A stretch of DNA of 64,000 nt from Oceanicaulis alexandrii DSM 11625 (GCF_000420265.1 NZ_ATUP01000001.1:806001-870000); one strand, 5' to 3'. Counted from the stretch's first letter, positions 43,074 to 53,035 are shown. Numbers and translations are program-made. Notes: generated from the sequence alone by a model not told the origin.

Positions 43074-44300
43074 ATGCCCGCGCTGCCGCTTTCCGTTCGC
43101 TTCATCCTCGTCTTTCTCGGCCTGATGACCTTTGGGGTGTTGCTGAAGACCGGGCTGTACGCCGCCTTCGGCGCAGGCTGGCTGGGCTTTTTGATGGCCA
43201 CCGCGATCGCCGGCGCCATCACTGCGGCGCTCGCCTGGCCCGTCATCCAGCGCATGTTCAAGCCGATGCTCGATCTTGCCCAGCGCATGGACGCTGTGGC
43301 GCAAGGCGATCGCAGCGCTGACGACGCGTTTGAAGGTCGGGCCGACGAAATCGGCCGGATCGCCAAGGCCCTCAATCACATGACCCGACAGCTGCATGCA
43401 GCGGAAACCGCCCAGGCGGGCGAACTGTCGCGCAAGGAGCAAGAGGCGCAAAAGGCGCAGGCTCTGCAGGCTGAAATCGAGACGTTCAAGACCGGCGCGG
43501 GTCAAACCTTGCGCGCCGTTGAAGCTTTGCTTGAGCAAGTCGTCGAGGCCGCCGAGACGTCCCGAACCGCCGCTGAAGACGGCCAGTCCCGCGCCGGCTC
43601 TATGAACGAAGCCGCGCGCGAGGCCAGCAATGGCGTGCAGACCATGGCCGCGGCCACTGAAGAACTGAATGTCTCGATCAATGAAGTGCGCGGCTCCGCC
43701 GAACGCGTGTCAAACCTCACCCGACGCACCGCCGAGCGCACCCAGGAGAGCCAGGCCAGCATGAACGAGATGGCCTCGGCGCTGGCGGACATGGTCGAGA
43801 TCATTTCCGGCATTAACGCCGTGGCCGAGCAGACCAATCTTCTGGCGCTCAACGCCACCATCGAAGCGGCGCGCGCCGGCGAAGCCGGTAAAGGGTTTGC
43901 GGTTGTGGCCAGCGAGGTGAAAGCCCTGTCCACCCAGACCACAAAGCTGACCGAGACCATTGGCGAGCGTATCTCTCGCTTTGAAGCCAGCGTTCAGGAC
44001 GCGTCCAAGACGGCGGCTGCGATTGTGGAGGAGATCACCGAGATCGACGCGGCGTCCGCGGAAAGCGCCTCCGCTGTCGAACAGCAGACCGCCGCCGTCG
44101 CCGAAATTTCCGGGACCGCCCAGACCGCCGCCCAGAAAACCCAGGCTGTGGATGAAGACAGCGTGCAGGTGATGCAAGGCGCGCAAAACGCCGTCGCCGC
44201 CGCGAACCAGATTGCAGACATGGCCAACCAGCTGCGCACCAACGCCAATGATCTGTCTGACCGGATCGACGGTTTTCTGGAGGCGGTGAACGCCGCATAG
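43074..44300 (+). CDS. Methyl-accepting chemotaxis protein without a periplasmic sensor
   Basis: The 408-residue receptor has two closely spaced helices (about residues 8-28 and 32-56) with only a few residues between them, so there is no outer ligand domain. A HAMP region (about 57-110) and a signalling coil with [19 protein letters not shown] near 255-273 follow. It may sense through the membrane or from the cytosol, or cooperate with the receptor encoded just before it, whose signalling tip and C-terminal helices it closely resembles. The ATG at 43074 is preferred over the GTG before it. Confidence 0.9.
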   Translation: MPALPLSVRFILVFLGLMTFGVLLKTGLYAAFGAGWLGFLMATAIAGAITAALAWPVIQRMFKPMLDLAQRMDAVAQGDRSADDAFEGRADEIGRIAKALNHMTRQLHAAETAQAGELSRKEQEAQKAQALQAEIETFKTGAGQTLRAVEALLEQVVEAAETSRTAAEDGQSRAGSMNEAAREASNGVQTMAAATEELNVSINEVRGSAERVSNLTRRTAERTQESQASMNEMASALADMVEIISGINAVAEQTNLLALNATIEAARAGEAGKGFAVVASEVKALSTQTTKLTETIGERISRFEASVQDASKTAAAIVEEITEIDAASAESASAVEQQTAAVAEISGTAQTAAQKTQAVDEDSVQVMQGAQNAVAAANQIADMANQLRTNANDLSDRIDGFLEAVNAA

Positions 44301-44399
44301 CGCGGCCTCTCTGCCCGCCCCCCTTCCCTCACTCCCGCGTTCGGCCTATACGGCCCGCCAAAGTCGCTACACACGCTGAGCTGAAGAGAGGCGCGCGCC

Positions 44400-45497
44400 A
44401 TGGGTTTCAAATGCGGGATTGTCGGTCTGCCGAATGTGGGCAAATCCACCCTGTTCAACGCGCTGACCCAGACGGCGGCGGCCCAGGCGGCGAACTATCC
44501 CTTCTGCACCATTGAACCCAATGTGGGCGAAGTGGCGGTGCCTGAACCGCGCCTGCAAAAGCTGGCCGAGATCGGCGGGTCCGCCAATGTGATCCCGGCG
44601 CGGATGAACTTTGTGGACATCGCCGGCCTGGTGAAAGGCGCGTCGCAGGGCGAAGGCCTGGGCAACCAGTTCCTGGCCAATATCCGCGAAACCGACGCGA
44701 TCTTGTACGTGCTGCGCTGTTTTGAAGATGGCGACATCACCCACGTCGCAGGCAAAATTGATCCGCTGGCCGATTTCGAGACCGTGGAGACCGAGCTGAT
44801 GCTCGCCGACATGGACAGCCTTGAAAAGCGCCGCGCCAATCTCGAGAAAAAAGCCAAGTCCGGCGACAAGGACGCCAAGGCCACTATCGAGCTGGTGGAT
44901 CTGGCCCTGGCCGAGCTGCAGGAAGGCCGCCCGGCCCGCAATGCGGACGTGCCTGAAGACATGGCCAAGGAGTGGAAAATGCTCCAGCTCCTGACCTCAA
45001 AGCCTGTCATGTTCGTCGCCAATGTGGACGAGGAGTCCGCAGGAACCGGCAACGCCTTTTCCAAGGTCGTCGAAGAGCGCGCCGCTCAGGACGGCGCAGC
45101 CTGCGTGGTGATCTCCGCCAAGATCGAATCCGAGCTGGCGCTGCTGGACGATGACGAACGCGCGGAATATCTCGCCGAGATCGGCCTTGAAGAGCCCGGC
45201 CTCGATCGTCTGATCCATGTGGGCTACACGCTGCTGGATCTTCAGACCTATTTCACCGTCGGCCCGAAAGAGGCGCGCGCCTGGACCATCCGCAAGGGCT
45301 GGACCGCGCCCAAGGCCGCCGGCGTCATCCATGGCGATTTTGAACGCGGCTTCATCCGGGCCGAAACCACCGCCTATGACGATTACGTCTCCAACGGCGG
45401 GGAAAGCGGCGCGCGCGAAGCCGGCAAGCTGCGTCAGGAAGGCAAGGAGTATGTCGTCCAGGACGGCGACGTCATGCTCTTCAAATTCAACGTCTAA
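44400..45497 (+). CDS. ychF: Ribosome-associated OBG-like ATPase YchF
   Basis: YchF is a conserved P-loop ATPase that binds ribosomes and influences translation and stress responses. The 365-residue protein has the G1 motif GLPNVGKST near residues 9-17, DIAGLVKGASQGEGLGNQFL near 70-89 (cited in part, DIAGLVKGA), an altered G4 motif NVDE near 203-206, which in this family goes with ATP preference over GTP, and the TGS-like C-terminus ending in VMLFKFNV. GAGAGG precedes the ATG. It is not linked to pth here. Confidence 0.96.
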   Translation: MGFKCGIVGLPNVGKSTLFNALTQTAAAQAANYPFCTIEPNVGEVAVPEPRLQKLAEIGGSANVIPARMNFVDIAGLVKGASQGEGLGNQFLANIRETDAILYVLRCFEDGDITHVAGKIDPLADFETVETELMLADMDSLEKRRANLEKKAKSGDKDAKATIELVDLALAELQEGRPARNADVPEDMAKEWKMLQLLTSKPVMFVANVDEESAGTGNAFSKVVEERAAQDGAACVVISAKIESELALLDDDERAEYLAEIGLEEPGLDRLIHVGYTLLDLQTYFTVGPKEARAWTIRKGWTAPKAAGVIHGDFERGFIRAETTAYDDYVSNGGESGAREAGKLRQEGKEYVVQDGDVMLFKFNV

Positions 45498-45539
45498 AGC
45501 GCGACACAGCAGCTGACGACCGGGCGTTAAGCGCTTAAG

Positions 45540-45566
45540 CTCTCCGAAAAACAGACTTTCGGGGAG
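45540..45566 (+). promoter_or_regulatory. Hairpin enclosing the ribosome-binding site of the crotonase gene
   Basis: Ten bases at 45540-45549 pair with 45557-45566 (one G-T pair) around a seven-base loop. The 3' arm holds GGGGAG, which is the ribosome-binding site for the ATG at 45571. No T run follows, so this is not a terminator. Closing the stem in RNA would hide the site. Confidence 0.55.
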
Positions 45567-45570
45567 TGAT

Positions 45571-46446
45571 ATGAGCTATTCCACCATTCGCTATGAGGTT
45601 CAGGACGGCATCAGCCTGCTGACCCTGCATCGGCCAGACGCCATGAACGCCTTCACCACGCAAATGGGTGAGGAAATGGCGGACGCGTTTGATCGCTCGG
45701 ACGCCGATCCTTCCGTGCGCGCCATGGTCGTCACGGGCGAGGGCCGCGCCTTCTGCGCCGGGGCGGACCTGTCGCTGGGCGCTGAAACCTTCAACGCCGT
45801 CGCCACGGCCCAGGCCGAAGGCGAGCTGGTGGACACCGATCCGCAATGGCGCGATTTCGGCGGGCGGTTGAACCTGCGCATTTTTGACAGCGAGAAACCG
45901 GTCGTGGCCGCCATCAACGGCGCCTCGGTCGGCATCGGCGCCACCATGATTCTGCCCATGGATGCGCGCGTGGCGCTGGCGGGCGCGAAATTCGCCCTGC
46001 CCTTCACCAAGCGCGGCATCGCCTGGGATGGCTGCGCCAGCTGGTTCCTGCCCCGCCTTGTGGGCGTCGAAGCCGCGCTGGACTGGGGTTTGTCAGGCCG
46101 CACTTTCCTGGCTGAGGAAGCTCTGGCGCGCGGCCTTGTCAGCGAACTGCAGGACACGCCCGAAGCAGTTCTTGAGCGCGCACTGGAGCGGGCGCGCCTG
46201 TTCGTGAAAGACACGGCCCCGGTTTCCGTCGCCATGAACCGTCGCCTGCTCTGGCGGATGCTGGGGGCGAGCCATCCCATGGAGGCGCACCGGCTGGAAA
46301 GCCGCGCCATCCTTCATCGCGGCATGTCGCCAGATGCGGCTGAGGGCGTGACAAGCTTCCTGGAGAAGCGTACCCCGAACTTCCCCGGCCAGGTTCCTGC
46401 TGATTATCCAGCAGGCTGGCCCTGGGATACGGACCCGCAATACTAA
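45571..46446 (+). CDS. Enoyl-CoA hydratase/isomerase family protein
   Basis: A crotonase-fold protein of 291 residues, acting on acyl-CoA. The oxyanion hole is formed by AFCAGADLS near residues 60-68 and INGASVGIGA near 113-122; the segment with GLSGRTFLAEEALARGLV near 173-190 is the usual helix after the active site. The long, Pro-rich C-terminus ends in WPWDTDPQY. The substrate is unclear: hydratase, isomerase or short-chain acyl-CoA processing are all possible. It has its own hairpin-covered ribosome-binding site and lies 73 bases after ychF. Confidence 0.9.
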   Translation: MSYSTIRYEVQDGISLLTLHRPDAMNAFTTQMGEEMADAFDRSDADPSVRAMVVTGEGRAFCAGADLSLGAETFNAVATAQAEGELVDTDPQWRDFGGRLNLRIFDSEKPVVAAINGASVGIGATMILPMDARVALAGAKFALPFTKRGIAWDGCASWFLPRLVGVEAALDWGLSGRTFLAEEALARGLVSELQDTPEAVLERALERARLFVKDTAPVSVAMNRRLLWRMLGASHPMEAHRLESRAILHRGMSPDAAEGVTSFLEKRTPNFPGQVPADYPAGWPWDTDPQY

Positions 46447-46490
46447 GCCCCAGCCCCAATCGCGGTCGGGACGGCGCCCAGGAGGCCCGC

Positions 46491-47738
46491 TTGCAGCACC
46501 TGCCCTCTCCCGACCCGCTCCGCCCGCAAATCTCCACGCGGGAGCTGATCGCCATGGTCGGCTTCCTGATGGCGCTCAACGCCCTGTCCATCGACATCCT
46601 GCTGCCCGCTTTGTCCGAGGTCGGCAATGCACTTGGCGCGCCGGGCAATGACCGCCAGCTGGTGATCACCTCTTACGTCTTCGGCTTTGGACTGGCGCAG
46701 CTCGGCTTCGGACCGCTGTCAGATTCCCTGGGACGCCGCCGGACCTTGCTGATCGCGCTGGTCGCCTATCTGGCGGCGACATTGCTGTGCCTGGGCTCTC
46801 AAGGCTTGTGGCAATTGGTGGCCGCCCGCGCCCTGCAAGGGATCGCGGCGGCGGCCACACGGGTCATCGCCGTGGCCATCGTGCGCGATCTGGTGTCGGG
46901 ACGCCGGATGGCGGAGATCATGTCCTTCGCCATGACCGTCTTCACCGTCGCCCCCATCCTGGCGCCCAGCATCGGCCAGCTGATCCTGTTCGGCGGCAGC
47001 TGGCGGGTGATTTTCGTCTTCCTGTTCGTGATGGCGGCGGCGCTGTCGGTCTGGATGCTGATCCGGTTGCCTGAAACCCTGCACCCCGACAAACGCACCC
47101 CGCTGCGGTTCGGATCGGCGATGCGCAATTATGTTCTGGCCGCCTCCAACCGCATCACGCTGGGCTATCTGACGGCGTCCTGCTTCATCATGGGGGCGCT
47201 CTTCGCCTTCATCGCCACCTCTGAACAGGTCTTGGCGGAGCTTTATGAGCTGGGCGTATGGTTCCCGCTCGCCTTCGCGGTCATCGCGATCGGGCTGGCG
47301 GGCGCCAATATCGTCAACGCCAAGATCGTGCGTCGGCTGGGCATGCGCCGGATTTCGCACTCCGCCCTGATCGCCTATCTTCTGGTCAATGGCGTGAACA
47401 TGACGCTGGCCCTGTTCGGTCAGCCGCCTTTCATCGTCTATTTCGTGCTGCTGATGGCCGCCTTGATGCTGTTTTCCATGATCGGGGCGAATTTCTCCGC
47501 CCTCGCCATGGAGCCGGCGGGCGAACGCGCCGGGACCACCGCCGCGCTCTATGGCTCATCCACCGCAATGGCGGGCGCTGTGCTCGGCTCGCTGATCGGT
47601 CAGGGTTATAACGGCACGGTGCTGCCGATCACCATGGGGTTCACGGTGCTGGGCGCATTGGCCCTGCTGACGGTGCTGTGGACGGAAAAAGGCAAGCTCT
47701 TTGGCGTCGGCGAAACCAGTGATGAGGCGGACGCCTAG
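46491..47738 (+). CDS. MFS drug-resistance transporter, Bcr/CflA type
   Basis: A 12-helix proton antiporter of 415 residues. The MFS motif A reads GPLSDSLGRRRTLL near residues 75-88, with RALQGIAAAATRVIAVAIVRDL near 115-136 (cited in part, RALQGIAAA), the motif that marks drug:H+ antiporters. The start codon is TTG at 46491, supported by AGGAGG five bases upstream; no ATG fits as well. It may be read from the crotonase promoter (44-base gap). Its stop codon shares a CTAG with the stop of the convergent rlmJ. Confidence 0.9.
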   Translation: MQHLPSPDPLRPQISTRELIAMVGFLMALNALSIDILLPALSEVGNALGAPGNDRQLVITSYVFGFGLAQLGFGPLSDSLGRRRTLLIALVAYLAATLLCLGSQGLWQLVAARALQGIAAAATRVIAVAIVRDLVSGRRMAEIMSFAMTVFTVAPILAPSIGQLILFGGSWRVIFVFLFVMAAALSVWMLIRLPETLHPDKRTPLRFGSAMRNYVLAASNRITLGYLTASCFIMGALFAFIATSEQVLAELYELGVWFPLAFAVIAIGLAGANIVNAKIVRRLGMRRISHSALIAYLLVNGVNMTLALFGQPPFIVYFVLLMAALMLFSMIGANFSALAMEPAGERAGTTAALYGSSTAMAGAVLGSLIGQGYNGTVLPITMGFTVLGALALLTVLWTEKGKLFGVGETSDEADA

Positions 47739-48628
47739 AATTCATCCACCATCAGGCTGTCATCATTGATGCAGCCGTCGAGACGCCAGCCCGCATCCTC
47801 ATCTTGCGCCAAAAGCTCGGTCAGCCAGGGCAAGAGTTTCAGCAAGCGCTCTTCCAGCTTGAAGGGAGGATTGACCACCACCACGCCAGCGCCGGCGAGC
47901 GGTCCCTCTTCCTTGAGCTCGCGCACCCACATGTCCGCGCGCAACAGCTTCTCGCCTTCAAGGCCCTGATCCGCGATCAGCCATTCCGCCAGGCCGACGT
48001 CAAAGCGCTCCTGCGCCCACAGATCCTTCAGCGGTCGCCAGAAAATGAAGGTGCCTGTCGGCCAGCGCTCCAGCGCAGACTTCGCCGCCTGCGCCATGAA
48101 CGCCATCTCGTCACGATGCTCGAACGGCGGATCGATCATCACCAGCCCGCGCTTTTCACGCGGCGGCACCAGCCCTGGCAAAGCCCGATAGCCGTCCATG
48201 GCCTGAACTTTCACACGGGCGTCGCGCGCATAGCGCTTGTCCAGGGTGACGCTATCATCCTTGTGAAGTTCGCACAGATGGATGCGGTCTTCCGCGCGCG
48301 CCAGACGGGCCGCGATTTCAGGCGAACCGGGATAGCTGGTCAGCGCGTCGCCGGAATTCATCGCGCGCACCACATTCAGATACGGGTCGAGCGAATCGCG
48401 AAGCTCCGCGGGAATGTCCGCTTCCATCAGGCGGCCGATGCCCTGCATCCATTCAGGGCTGCGACGGGCCTCGTCACCCGTCAGGTCATAAGCGCCGACG
48501 CCTGCATGCGTGTCGATCACCCGATAGGGCTTGGGTTTGGCGGCCAGATGCTCAAGGCATTGAGCGAGCACCAGATGCTTGAGCACATCCGCGAAATTAC
48601 CGGCGTGAAACGCGTGACGATAGTTCAT
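47735..48628 (-). CDS. rlmJ: 23S rRNA (adenine(2030)-N6)-methyltransferase
   Basis: RlmJ methylates A2030 of 23S rRNA using S-adenosylmethionine. The 297-residue protein begins with the diagnostic MNYRHAFHAGNFADVLKH, has DTHAGVGAYDL near residues 39-49 for SAM binding, and the catalytic DPPFEHRDE near 165-173 (the D/N-P-P-F/Y motif of N6-adenine methylases). It is the right length for the family. It converges on the MFS gene, and the two stop codons overlap in one CTAG at 47735-47738. Confidence 0.95.
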   Translation of the reverse strand: MNYRHAFHAGNFADVLKHLVLAQCLEHLAAKPKPYRVIDTHAGVGAYDLTGDEARRSPEWMQGIGRLMEADIPAELRDSLDPYLNVVRAMNSGDALTSYPGSPEIAARLARAEDRIHLCELHKDDSVTLDKRYARDARVKVQAMDGYRALPGLVPPREKRGLVMIDPPFEHRDEMAFMAQAAKSALERWPTGTFIFWRPLKDLWAQERFDVGLAEWLIADQGLEGEKLLRADMWVRELKEEGPLAGAGVVVVNPPFKLEERLLKLLPWLTELLAQDEDAGWRLDGCINDDSLMVDEF

Positions 48629-48778
48629 ATGGGCTCGCTTTGCGCCTTGGATGAGGTCGGTTTGTATACGGGCGACTTACAATGTGACCAAACTGTAACC
48701 GATCACGACTTTGCTCTCGCCCCATCTCCAGCCTAGTTTGTCATCTTTGTACGGCAATCAAGAGGGGAGGGCTTTGAA

Positions 48779-51346
48779 ATGTCGCAGTTTTGCAGCCTGT
48801 GGTTCACGGCGGCCATAGCCGCCATTACAGCGGGTTCGCCCGCATTCGCCCAAGACGAGGGCGATGAGGACGAAGCGCAGACCATTGAAGGGTTCACCGA
48901 AGAGTTTGAAACGATCGACGGTCTGTTTCCGCTCTATCGCAACCCTGAAGACGGCGCGCTCTATATGGAGATCGCCGCTGATCAGCTCGATGATGAATTC
49001 GTCTACTTCACCTATGCTGAAGACGGCGCGCCGCGCACCGGCCTGTTCCGCGGTCAGTTCCGCGACAATCGCGTTCTGACGTTCGCCCGCCATTACGGCG
49101 AAATCGAGATCAGCGCCGAGAACACCAGCTTCTCCTTTGATGAAGACAATGCGCTGTCACGCGCCTCCAGCGCCAACATCACTCGCGCGCCGCTGGCCGT
49201 GCTAGAGATCGAAGCAGAAACCGAAGGCGAAGACGACGCGCCGGACCGGTTCCTGGTGCAGATTGATTCGCTTCTGAGCGGCGAAGACCTTTCGCAAATC
49301 AAGCCTAACGCTCCGCGCGGCCCCGGCGCCGAAGACGCGTTCTCGATGGGCCGTCTGTCCGGTGACCGCACCCGCGTTCTGGACATTCGCAACTACCCTG
49401 AGAATACCGATGTGGTCGTCGAGTACGTCTACACCGAGGACTCCCCGCGCAATGGCGGCGGCGCCGAGATCACCGACGCTCGCGCCGTGGCGGTGACGGT
49501 GCAGCACAGCTTCCTGGCCCTGCCCGAAGAGGGCTATGAGCCGCGCGCAGACGATTTCCGCGTGGGTTATTTTGGCCAGCGCGTCACCAATCTGACCGAC
49601 ACCAGCGTCACGCCCTATGACGATGTGATCAACCGCTGGCGCCTCGTCAAACAGGACCCGACCGCCGAGATCTCCGATCCGGTCGAACCGATCGTGTGGT
49701 GGATCGAGAACACCACGCCGGTCGAACTGCGTGACACTATTCGCGACGCCGCCCTGACCTGGAACATCGCTTTTGAAGCTGCGGGCTTCTCCAATGCTCT
49801 GGAAGTGCGGGTCCAGCCGGATGACGCAGACTGGGACGCCGGCGACATTCGCTACAATGTGCTGCGCTGGACCTCGTCGCCCACGCCGCCCTTCGGCGGC
49901 TACGGCCCCAGCTTCACCCATCCGCGCACCGGCGAGATCATGGGCGCGGACATCATGCTGGAATACGTCTTCATGACGAACCGCATCCGGTATTCGGAGC
50001 TGTTTGACGTGGCGGGCCTGAGCCAGTGGTTGCCAGCCGAGCAGCTGGCGGAAGCGACCGGCGAGCCGGTGATCGAACATGATCACGACGCCCATGGCGC
50101 GATGTGCAATTTCGCTGAACATCTGCAAATGGAGACGCTGTCCGGCGTCGCCGCCTTGCAGGCGCAAGGCGCGACCACGGTCGAAATGAACGAACTGATC
50201 CGTCAGTCCCTGCACTATCTCGTGATCCACGAGATCGGCCATACGCTGGGCCTGATGCACAATATGCGGGCGACCTCCACCATCTCGCTCGATGATCTGG
50301 CGAACGGCGAGACCGTGACCGGCTCCATCATGGATTACCCGGCGCTGAACCTGCCGATGCAAGACGGCGCCAGCGTGCAATACTCCCAGGAAGTCCCGGG
50401 GCCCTATGACATCTGGGCGATCAGCTATGGCTACACCCCGGATGCGGACGCCCTGCCCGCACTTTTGGAGCAATCGACGGATCCGGCGCTGGCTTTCGGC
50501 AATGACGCCGACGACCTGCGTTCGCCGGGCCGCCACTCCGATCCGCGCGTGATGATCAATGACCTGTCGTCCGACCCTGTGACCTGGGCCGGCCAACGCG
50601 TCGAGCTGATCAACGACACCCTGCGCACCCTGCCGGAAAACTTCGAGATTGAAGGGGAAACCTATCAGCCTCTTCTGACGAGCTATCTGGTGCTCTCTGG
50701 CCAGCGCTTCGGCGCCGCCAATGTGGCCAGCCGTCATATCGGCGGGATCTACAACAACCGCTCGGTGGTGGGTCAGCCCGGCGCCGAGACGCCGTTCATC
50801 CCGGTTCCTCGCGACACGCAGGAACAAGCGCTCGACGTGCTCGATGCGGCCCTGTTCGGTCCGGACGCGTTCGCTGCGGAAGAAGCCTATCTTGATCATC
50901 TGCAGCGTCAGCGGCGCTTCTTTGATCATTTCGGCAGCGATGAAGACCCGGCGCTTCATGAGCGTGCGTTCAACCAGCAACGCGCAGTCATGGCGCATCT
51001 GCTGCATCCCAACATGCTCGAGCGTATGAATGATGCGCGCCAGTATGGCGGGGAGTATCCGGTGGCCGATTATCTGCAGGACCTGACGCAAGTGGTGTAC
51101 GCCGCCGACATTCGCGGTGAACCGAACACCTATCGCCAGAACCTGCAGGTGGAGTATCTGCGCCAGCTGATCTCGATTGTCGGAAACGGCGATTATGCGC
51201 CGGTGGCCCGGTCGGCCGCCCTCGCCGCCATCAACGACGTCAAAGGCTGGGTCGGCCCAGACTGGATGCCCGACCTGATGGGTTCGCGCGAAGCCAAAGC
51301 GCACCGCGCGCATCTGCGCACGCTGATCAACGCCTTCGAAGGTTAA
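48779..51346 (+). CDS. Secreted zinc metalloprotease (DUF5117/DUF5118 type)
   Basis: The 855-residue protein has a signal peptide (WFTAAIAAITAGSPAFAQ), an N-terminal beta-rich region of about 350 residues (LYRNPEDGALYMEI), then a metallopeptidase domain with HEIGHTLGLMH at residues 484-494 (HExxHxxGxxH zinc site) and SIMDYPALN near 517-525 as the Met turn. The C-terminal third is helical. Such proteins belong to the metzincin-like families with DUF5117 and DUF5118; the substrate is unknown. It is followed by a strong terminator, then by a secreted carboxypeptidase gene. Confidence 0.9.
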   Translation: MSQFCSLWFTAAIAAITAGSPAFAQDEGDEDEAQTIEGFTEEFETIDGLFPLYRNPEDGALYMEIAADQLDDEFVYFTYAEDGAPRTGLFRGQFRDNRVLTFARHYGEIEISAENTSFSFDEDNALSRASSANITRAPLAVLEIEAETEGEDDAPDRFLVQIDSLLSGEDLSQIKPNAPRGPGAEDAFSMGRLSGDRTRVLDIRNYPENTDVVVEYVYTEDSPRNGGGAEITDARAVAVTVQHSFLALPEEGYEPRADDFRVGYFGQRVTNLTDTSVTPYDDVINRWRLVKQDPTAEISDPVEPIVWWIENTTPVELRDTIRDAALTWNIAFEAAGFSNALEVRVQPDDADWDAGDIRYNVLRWTSSPTPPFGGYGPSFTHPRTGEIMGADIMLEYVFMTNRIRYSELFDVAGLSQWLPAEQLAEATGEPVIEHDHDAHGAMCNFAEHLQMETLSGVAALQAQGATTVEMNELIRQSLHYLVIHEIGHTLGLMHNMRATSTISLDDLANGETVTGSIMDYPALNLPMQDGASVQYSQEVPGPYDIWAISYGYTPDADALPALLEQSTDPALAFGNDADDLRSPGRHSDPRVMINDLSSDPVTWAGQRVELINDTLRTLPENFEIEGETYQPLLTSYLVLSGQRFGAANVASRHIGGIYNNRSVVGQPGAETPFIPVPRDTQEQALDVLDAALFGPDAFAAEEAYLDHLQRQRRFFDHFGSDEDPALHERAFNQQRAVMAHLLHPNMLERMNDARQYGGEYPVADYLQDLTQVVYAADIRGEPNTYRQNLQVEYLRQLISIVGNGDYAPVARSAALAAINDVKGWVGPDWMPDLMGSREAKAHRAHLRTLINAFEG

Positions 51347-51361
51347 GATCAACGCCTTGCG

Positions 51362-51392
51362 CCGCCCCCGTCCTCTGGACGGGGGCGGTTTG
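51362..51392 (+). terminator. Intrinsic terminator after the metalloprotease gene
   Basis: A 12-bp perfect GC-rich stem (51362-51373 with 51377-51388) with a three-base loop is followed by TTTGCGTTT. It ends the metalloprotease transcript before the peptidase S10 gene. Confidence 0.85.
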
Positions 51393-51518
51393 CGTTTGGG
51401 CTCGCCCTTATGTCTGGACTTGACCTGACAAGTGCCAAGACCGCACAACGTACTATTATAACACCGGCCCGGACGGCGACGTCGAAGAGCCGGGAAAAAC
51501 GGGGAAAAGGAGACGGAT

Positions 51519-53012
51519 ATGATCCGCACCGCCGCCGCCGCGCTCAGCGCGGCGCTTATGCTCGCCAGCCCGCTCATGGCTCAGGACGAGACGCCCGACA
51601 TTCCAGAACCGAAACGCTGGGAATCCACCGGCCAGGTCACCGCTGACGGCGAGCGCATCCGCTATAGCGTCATTGCTGGCGAGACGTATCTGGAAAACGA
51701 CGAGGGCGAGCCTACCGGCTCGATCTTCTCCACCACCTATCTGCGCGAGGGCGTGTCTGATCCACGCACCCGCCCGGTGGCCTTCATTTTCAATGGCGGG
51801 CCCGGCTCGGCCTCGCTTTGGCTGCATATGGGCATGTTCGGCCCGCAACGCGTGGTGCTGCCCAGCGACGCCCGCGATGACGGCGCCGCGCCGTTCGACC
51901 TGCGCGAAAACCCTGAAACGCTTCTGGATGAGGCCGATCTCGTCTTCATCGACCCCGTCGGCACCGGCTGGAGCCGCGCTCTGGGCGACACCGACCCGGC
52001 TGAAGAGTTCTGGGGCGTGGATGAAGACGCGGCTTCCGTCGCAGCCTTCATTCGTAAATGGCTGACCGAGCATCAGCGCTGGAATTCGCCGAAATACCTG
52101 CTCGGCGAAAGCTATGGCACCACCCGCATCGGCGCGCTGATGCGCCAGCTTGAAGCGGGCTGGAACGACGTCTCCATCAATGGCGTCGTGCTGATCTCCG
52201 TGGTGCTCGACTTCCGCCTGGACGCCACCGATCCCGGCAATGAAATCGGCTATGTGGGCCTGATCCCCGGCTACGCCGCAACCGCCTGGCATCACAATCT
52301 GGTGGACCGCTCCGCCTGGAACAATGACCGTGACGCCTTCCTGGATGACGCGCGTGCTTTCGCAACGGACGAATACCTGCCGGCGCTGGTGCGCGGTCAT
52401 GACATCGACGCCGCCCGCAAGGCTGACGTCATCTCCCGCATGAGCGCGCTGACCGGCCTGTCAGAGCAATATATCGAACGCTCCGACATGCGTGTGACGC
52501 TATCGCGGTTCCGCACCGAATTGCTGCGCGATCAGGGCCTGTCCGTGGGACGCTTTGACTCTCGCTTCACAGGCGTGGAGCCGATCGGCGTGGCCGACAG
52601 CCCGGAGGGCGACCCGTCCGGCTATGGCATTGACGGCGCCTATACCGCCGCAATGATGGATTACTACACCCGCGTTCTGGGCGTGGATGAAACCCGCCCC
52701 TACACCACGCTGGGCGGCGTGCGCGAGTGGAACTGGGACGCTGGCCCCGCCGGCGGCAACAATAATTACGTCAACACGTCTGTTTGGCTCGAGCGCGCCA
52801 TGCGCCAGAACCAGGATCTGCGGGTGCTCGCCACCAACGGCATCTATGATCTGGCGACGCCGTTCTTCGCCACCGAGATGACGTTCAATCGCCCTGGCTA
52901 TTACGACCAGGACCGCATCGAGCTGACCTATTATCCGGCCGGCCACATGATGTATCTGCACCAGCCCTCCATCGAGCAGCTGGCGCAAGACGTGCGTGAC
53001 TTCATCGAATAG
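51519..53012 (+). CDS. Secreted serine carboxypeptidase (peptidase S10 family)
   Basis: The 497-residue protein has a signal peptide ending near residue 22 (MLASPLMAQ) and the S10 alpha/beta-hydrolase triad: Ser198 in GESYGT, Asp444 in YDLATPF and His476 in PAGHMMY. FNGGPGSASLWLHMG near residues 89-103 is the oxyanion and substrate-binding element. It would remove C-terminal residues from peptides in the periplasm or outside the cell. AAGGAG lies upstream of the ATG. It probably has its own promoter, since a terminator lies before it; a matching terminator follows. Confidence 0.94.
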   Translation: MIRTAAAALSAALMLASPLMAQDETPDIPEPKRWESTGQVTADGERIRYSVIAGETYLENDEGEPTGSIFSTTYLREGVSDPRTRPVAFIFNGGPGSASLWLHMGMFGPQRVVLPSDARDDGAAPFDLRENPETLLDEADLVFIDPVGTGWSRALGDTDPAEEFWGVDEDAASVAAFIRKWLTEHQRWNSPKYLLGESYGTTRIGALMRQLEAGWNDVSINGVVLISVVLDFRLDATDPGNEIGYVGLIPGYAATAWHHNLVDRSAWNNDRDAFLDDARAFATDEYLPALVRGHDIDAARKADVISRMSALTGLSEQYIERSDMRVTLSRFRTELLRDQGLSVGRFDSRFTGVEPIGVADSPEGDPSGYGIDGAYTAAMMDYYTRVLGVDETRPYTTLGGVREWNWDAGPAGGNNNYVNTSVWLERAMRQNQDLRVLATNGIYDLATPFFATEMTFNRPGYYDQDRIELTYYPAGHMMYLHQPSIEQLAQDVRDFIE

Positions 53013-53035
53013 GCGTAAGGCCTACCGATAACGAG

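Noticed and set aside
49202-51577. A 791-codon open frame on the reverse strand across the metalloprotease gene
   Set aside because: It is antisense to a gene with a signal peptide and a zinc motif, has no domain of its own, and runs through a strong terminator.
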